Assembly (NCBI GenBank): GCA_025362295.1
Contig: JANYGX010000029.1
Coordinates: 1-64,000 of the forward strand
Reading direction: 5' to 3'
Source of the DNA: Sphingomonadales bacterium
GTDB lineage: Bacteria > Pseudomonadota > Alphaproteobacteria > Sphingomonadales > Sphingomonadaceae
DNA: 64,000 bases
Positions 39,431-49,122 of the stretch are shown here, in pieces. Position 1 is the stretch's first letter; the number at the start of each line of letters is the position of its first letter. A program made the translations under genes and the position numbers. The notes beneath the pieces are model-generated. The model was given only the letters and a program-made list of their open reading frames with translations, ran no database searches and was not told the origin of the DNA.

Positions 39431-39961
39431 TTATTGTAAAACTGGAATAGCATTGCCGCTAGTATCAATATCCATAACCTGTGGCTTCGTCGCCTCCAGT
39501 AAATCATTTGTGATAACAAGTTTGGCAGTATCGACCATGGAAAACGGCAGTGCATAATGTGTGCCTGTGTTGCCGATAATCGTAATAATATCGTGTTCAA
39601 TGCCTCCGAGCCGCCCCTGAAAGCGCTTGCGGCCTTCGATCAACTCCTTAACCGCAATCTTGGCCTCAAAGCCTGCCCATTTGATAAAATCTTGCGAACG
39701 GGTGAGTGGCCTATCAATGCCAGGTGAGGACACTTCTAACCTATATGGCTCAATAATGGGATCTTCTACGTCCAACATATCGGATAAAGCCCGCGAAATC
39801 GCTGCACATTCATCAATATGAAGTTGGCCATCAAGCGGGCGCTCAGCCATTACCTGAAGCGTCAAATCTTTATTGCCGCTTAATTGCACGCGCACCAATT
39901 CAAAGCCTAGGTCACGTACAACGGGCTCAATTAAAGTCATCAGTTTGACGTCATCTATCAA
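39431..39961 (-). CDS. rimP: Ribosome maturation factor RimP
   Basis: RimP is needed for 30S subunit assembly. The 176-residue protein has the two-domain fold with FELVRVQLSG, the DECAAISRALSDMLD helix, and the strongest signature YRLEVSSPGIDRPL. The TTG at 39961 has GGAG upstream and is used; ATG 39940 is an alternative start. It is the first gene of the leftward operon; the 40-base region before it is AT-rich and I cannot fix a promoter. Confidence 0.93.
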   Translation of the reverse strand: MIDDVKLMTLIEPVVRDLGFELVRVQLSGNKDLTLQVMAERPLDGQLHIDECAAISRALSDMLDVEDPIIEPYRLEVSSPGIDRPLTRSQDFIKWAGFEAKIAVKELIEGRKRFQGRLGGIEHDIITIIGNTGTHYALPFSMVDTAKLVITNDLLEATKPQVMDIDTSGNAIPVLQ

Positions 39962-40227
39962 GAATGCGCTCCTAAAATAACCAAAAGTCTGTTAAAGCCG
40001 CTTCATTTCTGAAACGTCATGAATTAATTCACAATTACGGTATGAAATATCTATATGCTAATACAGCTACAGGCGCAAGAGACTTATAATCTGATGGCAA
40101 TTTATTAACAAAAGAATTTTTTATTTTTAATTTACGATGCAAAGCATTTTACGCTACGGAAAGAACAGTCTTCAGAATAGTTATAAAAATTTATTCAATA
40201 TATGCTTTTATGATACATTAACTACGC

Positions 40228-40380
40228 TTGACATAATAGTTAATGACGTCAATATTATTTAAGTTATATTAATGAAGTTACTTAACTCATTGAGATAACT
40301 AATAAATATGAATTTTGCATATTAAGCAAGACGTAGAACGCATTTTATATCAGGGGTCGCCAAGTGCGACCCCATTTTAC
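40228..40380 (+). ncRNA. Candidate small RNA or attenuated leader upstream of a TPR gene
   Basis: In the 510-base gap between rimP and the TPR gene, an exact TTGACA (40228-40233) is followed after 17 bases by AATATT, or after 19 by TATTAT. About 90 bases later a perfect 8-base-pair hairpin occurs: GGGGTCGC (40353-40360), loop CAAGT, GCGACCCC (40366-40373), then ATTTTA. A transcript of roughly 110 bases would fit between them. The U tract is short, so termination may be weak and the RNA may instead be the leader of the downstream gene. No known RNA family was recognised. The remainder of the gap (39962-40227) shows nothing. Confidence 0.35.
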
Positions 40381-40471
40381 GGTATAGTGCTTCAATATTT
40401 TGATGTATTTTTTTTCCAAAATATGCTATAAATTTCTTGTTATATATATCAACCACGTAATGGAGGTTTGT

Positions 40472-41044
40472 ATGTTGCTAAAATTCAACTTGAATCTTTG
40501 TATATTAAGTTGTGTTAGTGTTTTGGCTTTAACGAATTCTGCTATTGCTGCAATAAGTGTGATTGGCAACAGTGTCGCCCATGCATGCTATGAAGATGCA
40601 AAGCAGGCTGCCCCAAAGCACACCGATATGTCCAATTGTAACCGTGCACTTGAAGAAGAAACGTTGGATACCAGAGACCGGGCTGCCACCATGGTTAATC
40701 GCGGTATACTGAGAATGTTTGCCGCCAATGATAATGGCGCACTTGACGATTATAACGGTGCCATAGAGTTGCAGCCCAAAATGGGCGACGCTTATCTCAA
40801 TCGAGGAATTTTGTATTTGCGTACAGAAAAAGATGCAAATGCAATTGCTGATCTTACCAAGGGCCTCTCGCTTGGCAGCACGAAACCAGAAGCGGGTTAT
40901 TACAGCCGAGCGGTCGCCTATGAACTCACAGGTGATGTGAAATCAGCATATCTTGATTATCGCAAGGCATTGGAGCTGGCACCAACCTGGGCTTTGCCAC
41001 AGGAGCAATTGACGCGTTTTCAGGTTAAGATTAAAAATAACTAA
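40472..41044 (+). CDS. Exported TPR-repeat protein
   Basis: I use the ATG at 40472, which follows GGAGG at 5 bases; longer frames lack a ribosome site. A signal peptide of about 27 residues ends at AIAA. The mature protein has a Cys pair (HACYEDAKQ and MSNCNRALEE) and about three tetratricopeptide repeats (for example MGDAYLNRGILYLRTEKDANAIADLTKGL and the matching AGYYSRAVAYELTGD unit). Such repeats mediate protein contacts, here in the periplasm. The partner is unknown. It runs toward shc, with 6 bases between the two stops. Confidence 0.82.
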   Translation: MLLKFNLNLCILSCVSVLALTNSAIAAISVIGNSVAHACYEDAKQAAPKHTDMSNCNRALEEETLDTRDRAATMVNRGILRMFAANDNGALDDYNGAIELQPKMGDAYLNRGILYLRTEKDANAIADLTKGLSLGSTKPEAGYYSRAVAYELTGDVKSAYLDYRKALELAPTWALPQEQLTRFQVKIKNN

Positions 41045-41050
41045 GATATA

Positions 41051-42973
41051 TTACATGCCAAAGGCGACGGATTTATCGTTGCTGCGTATCAGATTGCGAT
41101 AGCGTGCCAGTGCCCATAAGGGAAAAAATGCGCTGTAACCGTGGTAGCGCAAATAGAATATTTTTGGGAAGCCGACAGCCGTATACCAAGGCTCAACCCA
41201 CCGTCCGTTTTTTTCGCGCGGGTGTGATGCAAGGTAGCGCACCCCGCGTTCAACGACGGGATCAATAACTTTGCCGGCTGCCATAAGGCCTAGTAACGCC
41301 CAAGCCGTTTGAGACGGTGTAGATTCCTTGCAAAGGCCGCGCTGTGTTGCATCGTAGGTTGCACCGTCCTCACCCCATCCTCCGTCTTTATTCTGCGCTT
41401 TAAGTAAATAATCAGTGGCGCATGTCATCATATCACTATCCCGCTCAACGCCAGCGGCATTGAGTGCGCACAAAACCGACCAGGTGCCGTAGATATAATT
41501 GGTGCCCCAGCGGCCATACCAGCTGCCATCCTGTTCTTGCTCAGCGGCCAGATAGGCAAGCCCGCGTGCCACTACCGGATCATCATGCCTGCGACCAAGC
41601 TGTGCCAGAAATGAGATACAACGGGCAGTGACATCGGCAGTTGGCGGGTCAAGCAGCGCACCGTGGTCAGCAAATGGAATATAATTTAAATATTCATCAT
41701 TATTATCAATATCAAACGCACCCCAGCCACCGTTGCTCGATTGCATGCCGACAACCCATTGTTCGGCACGACGAATGCTTTCATCATAGCGTGGATCATG
41801 TGTACGGTGTAAAGCCATCGCAACCACGGCAGTGTCATCCACATCCGGATAGTGTGGATTCTCATATTGGAAAGCCCAGCCGCCAGGTTCAAGATTTGGC
41901 GCATGAACAGCCCAATCCCCTTTGATATCGAGAATTTGTTTAGATTGAAGCCAGCCGCCAGCCCCGGCAATGCTTCTATCTGCCAGTGCTTCACCAGTTT
42001 CCAGCATAGCGTGCATGGAGAGGGATGTATCCCATACCGGAGACTGGCACGGCTGAATAAAAACTTCACCATCGCTGCGACTGATCAGCTGCCGGATGGA
42101 TTTCTTCGCCGTTACCAAGCGCGCATCATCTTTGGCAAAGGCCAGGGCATGCATTGCCATTACAGCATTGGCCATGGCGGGGAAAATTGCCCCAAGACCA
42201 TCTTCGCCGTTCAGTCGCGGCAGAAAATAATCAAGTGCCGCTTGTAGAGATTTCTTACGCAACAATTTTGGAAAATAAGGTTCAACCAGGCGTAAAAATT
42301 TATCCAGATGTATAAACGCTGCCCCTTGCCATTTACCGGTTGTATTTTTGTGCCATGAGCGAATGGTTTCTGGATCAACGACGAATAATTCCCGAATGCT
42401 GGTACCCGTCGGGTTGATAGCCATAGGTTTAAGCATGGCAAGCACCAGCAGTGGTGAAATTACTGCGCGCGACCAGTAGGAAAAGCGCCAGATATTGATC
42501 GGAAACCATCGCGGCATTAACATCAACTCAATGGGCATAACGGGCACAGCCCGCCACGGCACATGGCCAAACAATGCCATGGCATAGCGCGTGAACACAT
42601 TGCACTTTTCAGCACCACCAGCCGCCAATATTGCCTTTCGCGCACGTATCATGTGCGGCGCATTCATATTATCACCAGCAGTTTTCAGTGCCCAATAAGC
42701 TTTTACAGATGCAGAAATATCCAGCGCACCTTTGTGGAACAAAGGCCATCCGCCGTGGCTTCCTTGGATAGATCGAATGTAGCTCGCAAGTTCTTCTTCA
42801 AGTTCAGGTTCACGTTCGTCAAGATAATGGCCCAGAAAAATATATTCAGCTGGAATTGTCGCATCCGCCTCCAAGTCAAACACCCAGTGACCATCTGATT
42901 GTTGCTGTGACTTGAGTGCAGCGACGCTTTCTGTAATTGCAGAATCTATATCGTGCATAAAATTTGTGTTCAT
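41051..42973 (-). CDS. shc: Squalene-hopene cyclase
   Basis: The enzyme folds squalene into hopene/hopanol at the inner membrane. The catalytic DxDD motif is DVDD at residues 377-380, and several QW repeats are present (GSWYGRWGTNYIYGTW, NGGWGAFDIDNN, DGGWGEDG). The 640-residue length is normal for the family. Its start overlaps the end of hpnE by ATGA, and it is the last gene of the leftward mlaA-hpnC-hpnB-hpnD-hpnE-shc operon. Confidence 0.97.
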   Translation of the reverse strand: MNTNFMHDIDSAITESVAALKSQQQSDGHWVFDLEADATIPAEYIFLGHYLDEREPELEEELASYIRSIQGSHGGWPLFHKGALDISASVKAYWALKTAGDNMNAPHMIRARKAILAAGGAEKCNVFTRYAMALFGHVPWRAVPVMPIELMLMPRWFPINIWRFSYWSRAVISPLLVLAMLKPMAINPTGTSIRELFVVDPETIRSWHKNTTGKWQGAAFIHLDKFLRLVEPYFPKLLRKKSLQAALDYFLPRLNGEDGLGAIFPAMANAVMAMHALAFAKDDARLVTAKKSIRQLISRSDGEVFIQPCQSPVWDTSLSMHAMLETGEALADRSIAGAGGWLQSKQILDIKGDWAVHAPNLEPGGWAFQYENPHYPDVDDTAVVAMALHRTHDPRYDESIRRAEQWVVGMQSSNGGWGAFDIDNNDEYLNYIPFADHGALLDPPTADVTARCISFLAQLGRRHDDPVVARGLAYLAAEQEQDGSWYGRWGTNYIYGTWSVLCALNAAGVERDSDMMTCATDYLLKAQNKDGGWGEDGATYDATQRGLCKESTPSQTAWALLGLMAAGKVIDPVVERGVRYLASHPREKNGRWVEPWYTAVGFPKIFYLRYHGYSAFFPLWALARYRNLIRSNDKSVAFGM

Positions 42974-44220
42974 ACAGCCAACACTCTTTCCGCTGCGCTA
43001 AAACCAGAACGAATAGCGCCCTCAATAGTAGCCGGCAATCCTGTCGCAGTATAATCACCAGCCAACCATAAATTTTTGTAGGCGGTTGTGGCATTTGGGC
43101 GACGGTGCAAAAATGCCGGGCACTGATCAAAAGTGGCACGCCGTTCTTTGATTAAACGATATGTTGGCATTGTATCTATGTTCATTTTGACAATCGCTGC
43201 AATATCACGCCAGCATGCGTTGGCAATAGCTTCGGCTGTCTCATCAAGCAAATGGTCTGCTGCGCTTATTGTGACAGAGGCTAGTCTTTCGCGCACAAAC
43301 AACCACTGTGCCGTAGACCCAACAAGCCCGGTCACTGACATTTGCTCTGCTGCGGGTAGTTTAAAATGCACGTTAATAATAGATTGTCCTGCTGGCGGTG
43401 GCTCAATGCTCGGCACCAGTTTGTTCACAGACCAAGCAGGCACGGCAAGCACAACACGGTCACCAGGCAACACTTCAATCTGCTGATGTGGCATATTAAT
43501 TGTCGTGATACGCTCACCAGAAAAGTTAAAGCCACTGATGCGAGATCTGGTGCTAACTATGCCCCCGTTTGATTCAATATAATGTATTGCAGGTTCAACA
43601 AATGTATCAGCCAGACTGGACCTTGCAATCATGGGCCGCGTTGCTTCACTGCCGCGCATGAAGGTTTCACGCATTACGGACGCCATTAAACTTGCAGCGG
43701 CGCGATCCATCGGTTCATTAATAGCTGCAACAACCAGCGGCTCCCAGAACTTTTCTACAACGTTGCCTGACGTGCCAAGGCAATCCGCCACTATGAGTGT
43801 CGGGTTTTTTTTGAATAATCCAAGAGCTGGCTTGTAATCCATAATCGTGGTGCCCGGTGCCCGTGCAGATTTATCAAGTAGCCACCACGGGATTTTTCCT
43901 TTGCTGGGTTTTATCTCCCAACGCTCACCGGATCGCACATCAACAAACGGATAGGATGCTGTTGGCGGGCCCACAAGCCGATCAAGTGTGCCGATGGTTT
44001 TGAGGTACGCCATAACCGAATAATTACCACTCATCACCAGATGATTGCCGTTATCAATGATTATATCTAGCTGTGGATCGTGATATGACCGGCATCGACC
44101 GCCCGCGTGTGGCGAGGCTTCAAACAACTTCACCTGCCGACCAGCATTTGCAAACTTAACTGCTGCAGCTAGTCCGGCGAGCCCTGCACCAATAATATAG
44201 ATTGTGCCGCGTAAATTCAT
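42970..44220 (-). CDS. hpnE: Hydroxysqualene dehydroxylase / squalene-forming flavoprotein HpnE
   Basis: HpnE is the FAD-dependent amine-oxidase-type enzyme that reduces hydroxysqualene to squalene, the third step after HpnD and HpnC. The dinucleotide motif is IYIIGAGLAGLAAAVKFANAG; GGRCRSYHD follows, and the C-terminal FAD segment is NLWLAGDYTATGLPATIEGA. I start at ATG 44220 because it overlaps the hpnD stop as ATGA; the frame itself opens at 44229 with GTG. About 416 residues. Confidence 0.95.
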   Translation of the reverse strand: MNLRGTIYIIGAGLAGLAAAVKFANAGRQVKLFEASPHAGGRCRSYHDPQLDIIIDNGNHLVMSGNYSVMAYLKTIGTLDRLVGPPTASYPFVDVRSGERWEIKPSKGKIPWWLLDKSARAPGTTIMDYKPALGLFKKNPTLIVADCLGTSGNVVEKFWEPLVVAAINEPMDRAAASLMASVMRETFMRGSEATRPMIARSSLADTFVEPAIHYIESNGGIVSTRSRISGFNFSGERITTINMPHQQIEVLPGDRVVLAVPAWSVNKLVPSIEPPPAGQSIINVHFKLPAAEQMSVTGLVGSTAQWLFVRERLASVTISAADHLLDETAEAIANACWRDIAAIVKMNIDTMPTYRLIKERRATFDQCPAFLHRRPNATTAYKNLWLAGDYTATGLPATIEGAIRSGFSAAERVLAV

Positions 44221-45056
44221 GCAAGCCACCCATACCGCAGGGCAATCGCAAGTTTAGCTATTTTGTCAGCGACATGTGCCAGACCGCGACGCTTTGGCAA
44301 AGCCTGCCAGCTGCCATTCCGCAGCTGCCGCCATAGTCTGCGATACACCATCATCATAACGTGCGCAGGCCGGACAGCACGGCGGTTGCAACGTTCCATG
44401 GCACCGGCAGCCTGTTCAAAATGCGTATCGGCCAAAATACCCAGCATAGCACGTGCCTTGTTTAAACTGTCATGCTTGACAATAGTGAGGGGATCGACTG
44501 ATTTTATACCAGCTGCCAACAAATACTCCTGCGGTACATAAAGCCTACCCATGGCAGCATCTTCCTCAATATCGCGTGCAATGTTGGTGAGCTGCAAGGC
44601 ACGACCGAGATGGTGAGCCAAAACCTGGCCATGCGAGGAAACCTCACCAAAAACCGGCATACACAAACGACCCACAGCGGATGCCACGCGATCACAATAT
44701 AAATCAAGCTGCAAAAGTGTTGGTGCTATTATTGGCCCTTTGGCATCCATTTCCATACCATCAACAACGGAATGTAAATCAACTGCCGACAACTCAAAAC
44801 TGATTCCTGCTTGAGCAAGCGCCATACATAAAGTATCCGTCTTTGCTATATGTAAGTTATCGATGCGGTCATGCCATCTTGCAAGTTCAGCAAGTTTATC
44901 CGCCTTGTTTCTGGAGCCATCATCAGCAATATCATCAACCATACGACAGAATGCATAGATGGCATAAAGTGCAGTACGTCGCTCCGTGGGAAGCAAACGC
45001 ATAGCCCAGTAAAACGATGAGCCACTTTTGGCCACTTGTGTTTCAAGCGATGTCAT
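44217..45056 (-). CDS. hpnD: Presqualene diphosphate synthase HpnD
   Basis: HpnD joins two farnesyl diphosphates to presqualene diphosphate. The 279-residue protein is all-helical with the two Asp-rich motifs MVDDIADD and NIARDIEEDAAMGR, and the N-terminal SSFYWAMRLLPTERR typical of squalene/phytoene synthases. It lies between hpnB and hpnE with a 31-base gap before it and an ATGA junction after it. Confidence 0.95.
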   Translation of the reverse strand: MTSLETQVAKSGSSFYWAMRLLPTERRTALYAIYAFCRMVDDIADDGSRNKADKLAELARWHDRIDNLHIAKTDTLCMALAQAGISFELSAVDLHSVVDGMEMDAKGPIIAPTLLQLDLYCDRVASAVGRLCMPVFGEVSSHGQVLAHHLGRALQLTNIARDIEEDAAMGRLYVPQEYLLAAGIKSVDPLTIVKHDSLNKARAMLGILADTHFEQAAGAMERCNRRAVRPAHVMMMVYRRLWRQLRNGSWQALPKRRGLAHVADKIAKLAIALRYGWLA

Positions 45057-45087
45057 GTGCCAGCTGTCATCGCTTCAACTACAAAAA

Positions 45088-46200
45088 TCAAGGTTTTGAG
45101 CGCACATAGGCACGCCCTTTCCAGTTACTACCGCGCCCGAACCAGTGGGCAATCGCCGAATCTAATGTCATTAGCATATAAAATATTGCCGTTATTGGTA
45201 AAAATACGGAGAGCATGGCGGATTGCTGATACCGCTTCAAAGTCGGTATATAAGTGATAATCATAAGCAACCATGATGCAGCAGCCAGCAGAGCAATAAA
45301 TTTTTGAGCATGCCACTGGCTGATCAGCAGGGCAGGAGCCACCAAGAAAGTAAGGATAAGCCCGAACACTGTGCCTAGCAACAGCATTGGATTATAACGA
45401 AGTTGTGTAAACGCTGTGCGTTTTATCATGTTCCAGAGTGGTGCAAGCGTGTTAGCTTGCCTTAAAGACAAGCTCATATCTGAGAGTCCCAGCCATAGGT
45501 TGCCACCGCTAACTTTAACGCGTTTGGCCAGCGCGCAATCATCAATCAAAGTATTATGGTAACTCTCAATTCCACCTATTCGCTCTAGTGCATCGCGTCG
45601 CAAAAGGATGCTGCCACCTGCAGCGCCCGCCAATTTTGAGGCTGGATTGTTCACTGCAGGAAACGGATATAACAGTGTAAAAAAATAAATAAATCCAGGC
45701 ACTAACAGACGTTCCCAAAATGACAAGCAGCGAAGCTGTACCATGACAGAAACCAGTGCTTTATTTTCGATTTGTGCCACCATAGCCGACAGTGTGCCTG
45801 CTTTATGAATGATATCAGCATCCGTAAACCAAAAAAGCTCTGATGATTGAGATTGCAAAACACCGTTATGCAATGCCCATAATTTGCCGCTCCAGCCTAG
45901 CGGCAAAGCCGGTGTATGAATAACCGTTGCTCCGGCACTTTGGGCCAATTGGCCAGTGCCATCTGTACTGGAATCATCGACAACCATGATATGAAAACTA
46001 CCTTGGTAATTTTGTGCCGCAAGATGCTTCACAACCGTAGCAATCGTTTTAACCTCGTTCCGTGCAGGCACAATGATAGCAACGGATGGTGCATAAACTG
46101 TCGTTTTTTGTGGTAGTATTTGGTTGGAGCGCCAAAACCCATGCCAGAAAAATGTCAGGCAAATCCAAATGAGAAGATTTAGCAGAGCCAAATAAATCAT
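45088..46200 (-). CDS. hpnB: Hopanoid-associated glycosyltransferase HpnB
   Basis: A GT2-type glycosyltransferase: residues about 40-240 hold AIIVPARNEVKTIATVVKHL, MVVDDSSTDGT and the metal motif FTDADI, followed by several membrane helices to residue 370. The N-terminal helix is a membrane anchor. HpnB is a regular member of hopanoid operons; its acceptor and sugar are not firmly known. ATG 46200 overlaps the hpnC stop by ATGA, so I prefer it to the longer frame. Confidence 0.9.
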   Translation of the reverse strand: MIYLALLNLLIWICLTFFWHGFWRSNQILPQKTTVYAPSVAIIVPARNEVKTIATVVKHLAAQNYQGSFHIMVVDDSSTDGTGQLAQSAGATVIHTPALPLGWSGKLWALHNGVLQSQSSELFWFTDADIIHKAGTLSAMVAQIENKALVSVMVQLRCLSFWERLLVPGFIYFFTLLYPFPAVNNPASKLAGAAGGSILLRRDALERIGGIESYHNTLIDDCALAKRVKVSGGNLWLGLSDMSLSLRQANTLAPLWNMIKRTAFTQLRYNPMLLLGTVFGLILTFLVAPALLISQWHAQKFIALLAAASWLLMIITYIPTLKRYQQSAMLSVFLPITAIFYMLMTLDSAIAHWFGRGSNWKGRAYVRSKP

Positions 46201-47024
46201 AATGTGCGCAACAAGCCACGACCTGCACATATCAAACTGGAAAACTTGGTCAGTTTTACCCGCTTTGCAATCGGATCTTCCTGTCGCAGTTTTTCTACCA
46301 GCTTTTCAGCTATTGCAACAATTACACTCGCCTCAGCTGAAAGCCGTTTACTCTTCAATGCCATCGGCAACTTGCGTGCAAGCTGAAGCAGCAATTCAGT
46401 CGCATCAAGACAGCGATCGAGTACAACTCTTAAGGCAGCAGTCAGGTGGGTGCCCCCAATATCCTCTATTAAAGCGCCAGCTTCATTAAGCCAGTCGGTT
46501 GGAACATAAACACGGTTCAAGGTGTGCTTGTCATCAGCCATATCCTGGCAGTGGTTTATCACCTGCAAGGCATTGCAGAGTGCGTCGGACAATGAATAAT
46601 GTGCTGGGTCTTCGCCATGCAAGTCCAGTAAATAACGACCAACCGGTGAAGCTGAGCGATTGCAATATGTAATCAATTCGTTCCAGTTGGCATAACGATT
46701 TTTGATGGCATCTTGTTTAAAGGCGCTAATGAGATTATGCCCGTGAACATGGCTAATACCGCACTCACGCAACGATTGATGCAAGCGGGTCGCTGATAGA
46801 TACAGCGGATTTTCATTGCCATCATCCAAAGCTCGAGAAAAACTATCGAGCTGGCCTATCTTGTCTTCGGCTGCAAGCGTTGCACTGTCGGCAATATCAT
46901 CAATAGTACGGGCAAACGCATAAAATATAGCCACATGTGGTCGTAAATTTGCAGGCAATAACCATGATCCAACCGGAAAGTTTTCTGTTTCTGCAGATTT
47001 TATGAAGGCTGCTGGTGTTGTCAT
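46197..47024 (-). CDS. hpnC: Hydroxysqualene synthase HpnC
   Basis: HpnC converts presqualene diphosphate to hydroxysqualene, between HpnD and HpnE. It is a 275-residue squalene-synthase-like protein with FARTIDDIADSA and the second motif NHCQDMADDKHTLNRVYVP, plus FPVGSWLLP near the N-terminus. The start overlaps mlaA and the end overlaps hpnB, each by ATGA, which points to coupled translation. Confidence 0.94.
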   Translation of the reverse strand: MTTPAAFIKSAETENFPVGSWLLPANLRPHVAIFYAFARTIDDIADSATLAAEDKIGQLDSFSRALDDGNENPLYLSATRLHQSLRECGISHVHGHNLISAFKQDAIKNRYANWNELITYCNRSASPVGRYLLDLHGEDPAHYSLSDALCNALQVINHCQDMADDKHTLNRVYVPTDWLNEAGALIEDIGGTHLTAALRVVLDRCLDATELLLQLARKLPMALKSKRLSAEASVIVAIAEKLVEKLRQEDPIAKRVKLTKFSSLICAGRGLLRTL

Positions 47025-47836
47025 GGCTTTTGCAGTGGTATCGGTTTGTCCAGCTCATCCCCAAGCGGATCATCTTGCTTCTGTTGTGGAGGGCCACCGT
47101 TGCGCACATCATTTTCGCGCGACTGTCGCCAAGTTTCACGCAGCGCCACATAGGGGTCAACGGTTTTTTGCAATTCTTGCAGCTCATCAAAAAAAGCATC
47201 AGTTTGCGTTACAAAACCCAGTGTGGTTTGTGCATTGCTGAGTGTTTGCCTGGCATTGGCGCTGCGAATAATCTCATTGTTGGCTCCACGAAAAATCCAG
47301 AACAATGGATCAGATATCACGTCAACGGCCTTTCCAAACGCGTCTCTTGCCGATGATGGCCCCAACAACGGTATCATTAAATAAGGCCCTTGTGACACAC
47401 CCCATACGCCTAATGTCTGGCCAAAATCTTCTTCAACCGGGGTAATGCCAGCTCGCTTGGCAGGGTCAAATAAACCGCCAATACCAAGGGTTGAGTTTAT
47501 GACTAGCCTTGCCAAAGACTTCAGCATGGCTTTGGGATGCCCCTGCAGCAGTTGATTGGCCGCTGTCACGGGTGTGTTTAAATTGCCAGTGAGGTTGATC
47601 AAACCGCGACGCACTGGGTGCGGCATAATTGTTCTGTAAACAACAAGAGCTGGTTTTACAGCATTTTTGTTTACAATGCTATTAACCTTGAATGTCGCAC
47701 GGTTTAACGGCTCTAGAGGGTCGTAGCTTGTGTGTACGCCACTTGATGCGCATGAACTTATGGCTAACATTGCCAACGTCGTGACAAACCAATTAATTGC
47801 TATGATCTGCCCCACTTTAATTTTATAAATTTGCAT
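47021..47836 (-). CDS. mlaA: Outer-membrane lipid-transport lipoprotein MlaA (VacJ)
   Basis: MlaA is an outer-membrane lipoprotein that takes phospholipid from the outer leaflet for retrograde transport. The lipobox is AISSC near residue 29; then DPLEPLNRATFKVNSIV, the RRGLINLTGNL segment and DFGQTLGVWGVSQGPYLMIP are family marks. It is the first gene of the leftward hopanoid operon and overlaps hpnC by ATGA. TATAAT on the minus strand at 47863-47858 is a candidate -10 box. No good ribosome site is visible, so the start is uncertain. Confidence 0.93.
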   Translation of the reverse strand: MQIYKIKVGQIIAINWFVTTLAMLAISSCASSGVHTSYDPLEPLNRATFKVNSIVNKNAVKPALVVYRTIMPHPVRRGLINLTGNLNTPVTAANQLLQGHPKAMLKSLARLVINSTLGIGGLFDPAKRAGITPVEEDFGQTLGVWGVSQGPYLMIPLLGPSSARDAFGKAVDVISDPLFWIFRGANNEIIRSANARQTLSNAQTTLGFVTQTDAFFDELQELQKTVDPYVALRETWRQSRENDVRNGGPPQQKQDDPLGDELDKPIPLQKP

Positions 47837-47976
47837 CTGTATTTAATCTTGGTTGAAATTATACATTCTATAAACAGTATCTGATCCAGTATCCAGTCCG
47901 ATTTGCAAGACTTTTCATTGCATAAGATTGCCTGGCAAGCTATGCGAGGCCAATATTCAAATTAGGGAGTACGGCT

Positions 47977-49122
47977 GTGGCGGACGCTAACCGACAGATA
48001 GTTCCACCCATCAGGATCGATTTTTCGACCGATGACAAGAAATGGATTGCTGAAAAAATCACAGATGTTTTAACGTCCGGACGGTTGACACTTGGTGTTT
48101 ACGGCGAAGAATTTGAAGCTGAATTCGCTGCTATGCACGGTGTAAAATACGCGGTCGCTGTTAACAGCGGCACATGCTCTCTGGAAATAATTTATCGTGC
48201 TTTGGATGTAAAAGGCCGCGATGTGCTGGTGCCTGCAGATACATTTTTTGCAACGGCGGCCACAGTGATAGCGGCTGGTGGAAACCCTGTACTGATGGAT
48301 ACGGATATCGAAACTCTTTCGACCACCGCATTAGAAGTCGAAAAGCGCCTGACAGATAACACGGCAGCCATCACAATTGTACATTGCGCTGGCCTTATGA
48401 CCAGTGAAATGCCCGCGATTGTTGCACTCTGCAAGGCACGAGGCATTCCACTTGTTGAAGATGCAGCTCATGCGCATGCATCCACATTAAACGGACAGTA
48501 TGCAGGCAGCTTTGGTATTGCAGGATCTTTCAGCTTTTATCCAACCAAAGTCATGACATCGGCAGAAGGCGGCATGATCACTACAGATGACGAGCGCATA
48601 GCCACTGAAGCGCGCATATACCGTGATCAGGGCAAAGCGAGTTTTCATCAAAATAGCCACATTCGGCTTGGCTATAACTGGCGGATGAGTGAGCCATGTG
48701 CCATTATTGGCTTACGACATTTACAGCATCTGAAAGAAATGGTCGCCGGGCGCAAGCGCGCAGCGGCTCTCTATTTTGATGCGCTGACCGCTGAAAATTG
48801 TGGCCTCAGACTTATCCATGAACCCAAGGGTAACAGTGCTAATTTTTACAAATTTGCAGCTTATTTACCGGATGGCTGTGATCGTGCGCACCTCAAAGCA
48901 TGGATGAAAGAAGAGCACGGCGTTATTTTTGCCGGAGAGGCTTATGAATTTGCCTTGCAGCAGCATCCGGTTTTTCAGCATCTTGATACTGGCGATTTGC
49001 CAGACTCACTCTATGCTTGCGGGAGACAAGTTTGTTTGCCCATGTTTGCCAGCATGACAGACACAGAAATAAACCGCGTGGTTGATGGCCTCAAGGCCGC
49101 CAAAATTGCAGGAGTGCTATAA
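47977..49122 (+). CDS. DegT/DnrJ/EryC1-family sugar aminotransferase
   Basis: A PLP-dependent enzyme of the sugar-aminotransferase family, 381 residues, starting at GTG 47977 after GGGAG. The fold-type I motifs are VNSGTCSLEIIYRAL, VEDAAHAHAS, and the Schiff-base Lys191 in FYPTKVMTSAEGGMITT. Members transfer an amino group to keto sugars bound to a nucleotide. It forms a two-gene unit with the epimerase that follows directly, placed between the two arms of the hopanoid locus and divergent from mlaA. The sugar is unknown. Confidence 0.9.
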   Translation: MADANRQIVPPIRIDFSTDDKKWIAEKITDVLTSGRLTLGVYGEEFEAEFAAMHGVKYAVAVNSGTCSLEIIYRALDVKGRDVLVPADTFFATAATVIAAGGNPVLMDTDIETLSTTALEVEKRLTDNTAAITIVHCAGLMTSEMPAIVALCKARGIPLVEDAAHAHASTLNGQYAGSFGIAGSFSFYPTKVMTSAEGGMITTDDERIATEARIYRDQGKASFHQNSHIRLGYNWRMSEPCAIIGLRHLQHLKEMVAGRKRAAALYFDALTAENCGLRLIHEPKGNSANFYKFAAYLPDGCDRAHLKAWMKEEHGVIFAGEAYEFALQQHPVFQHLDTGDLPDSLYACGRQVCLPMFASMTDTEINRVVDGLKAAKIAGVL

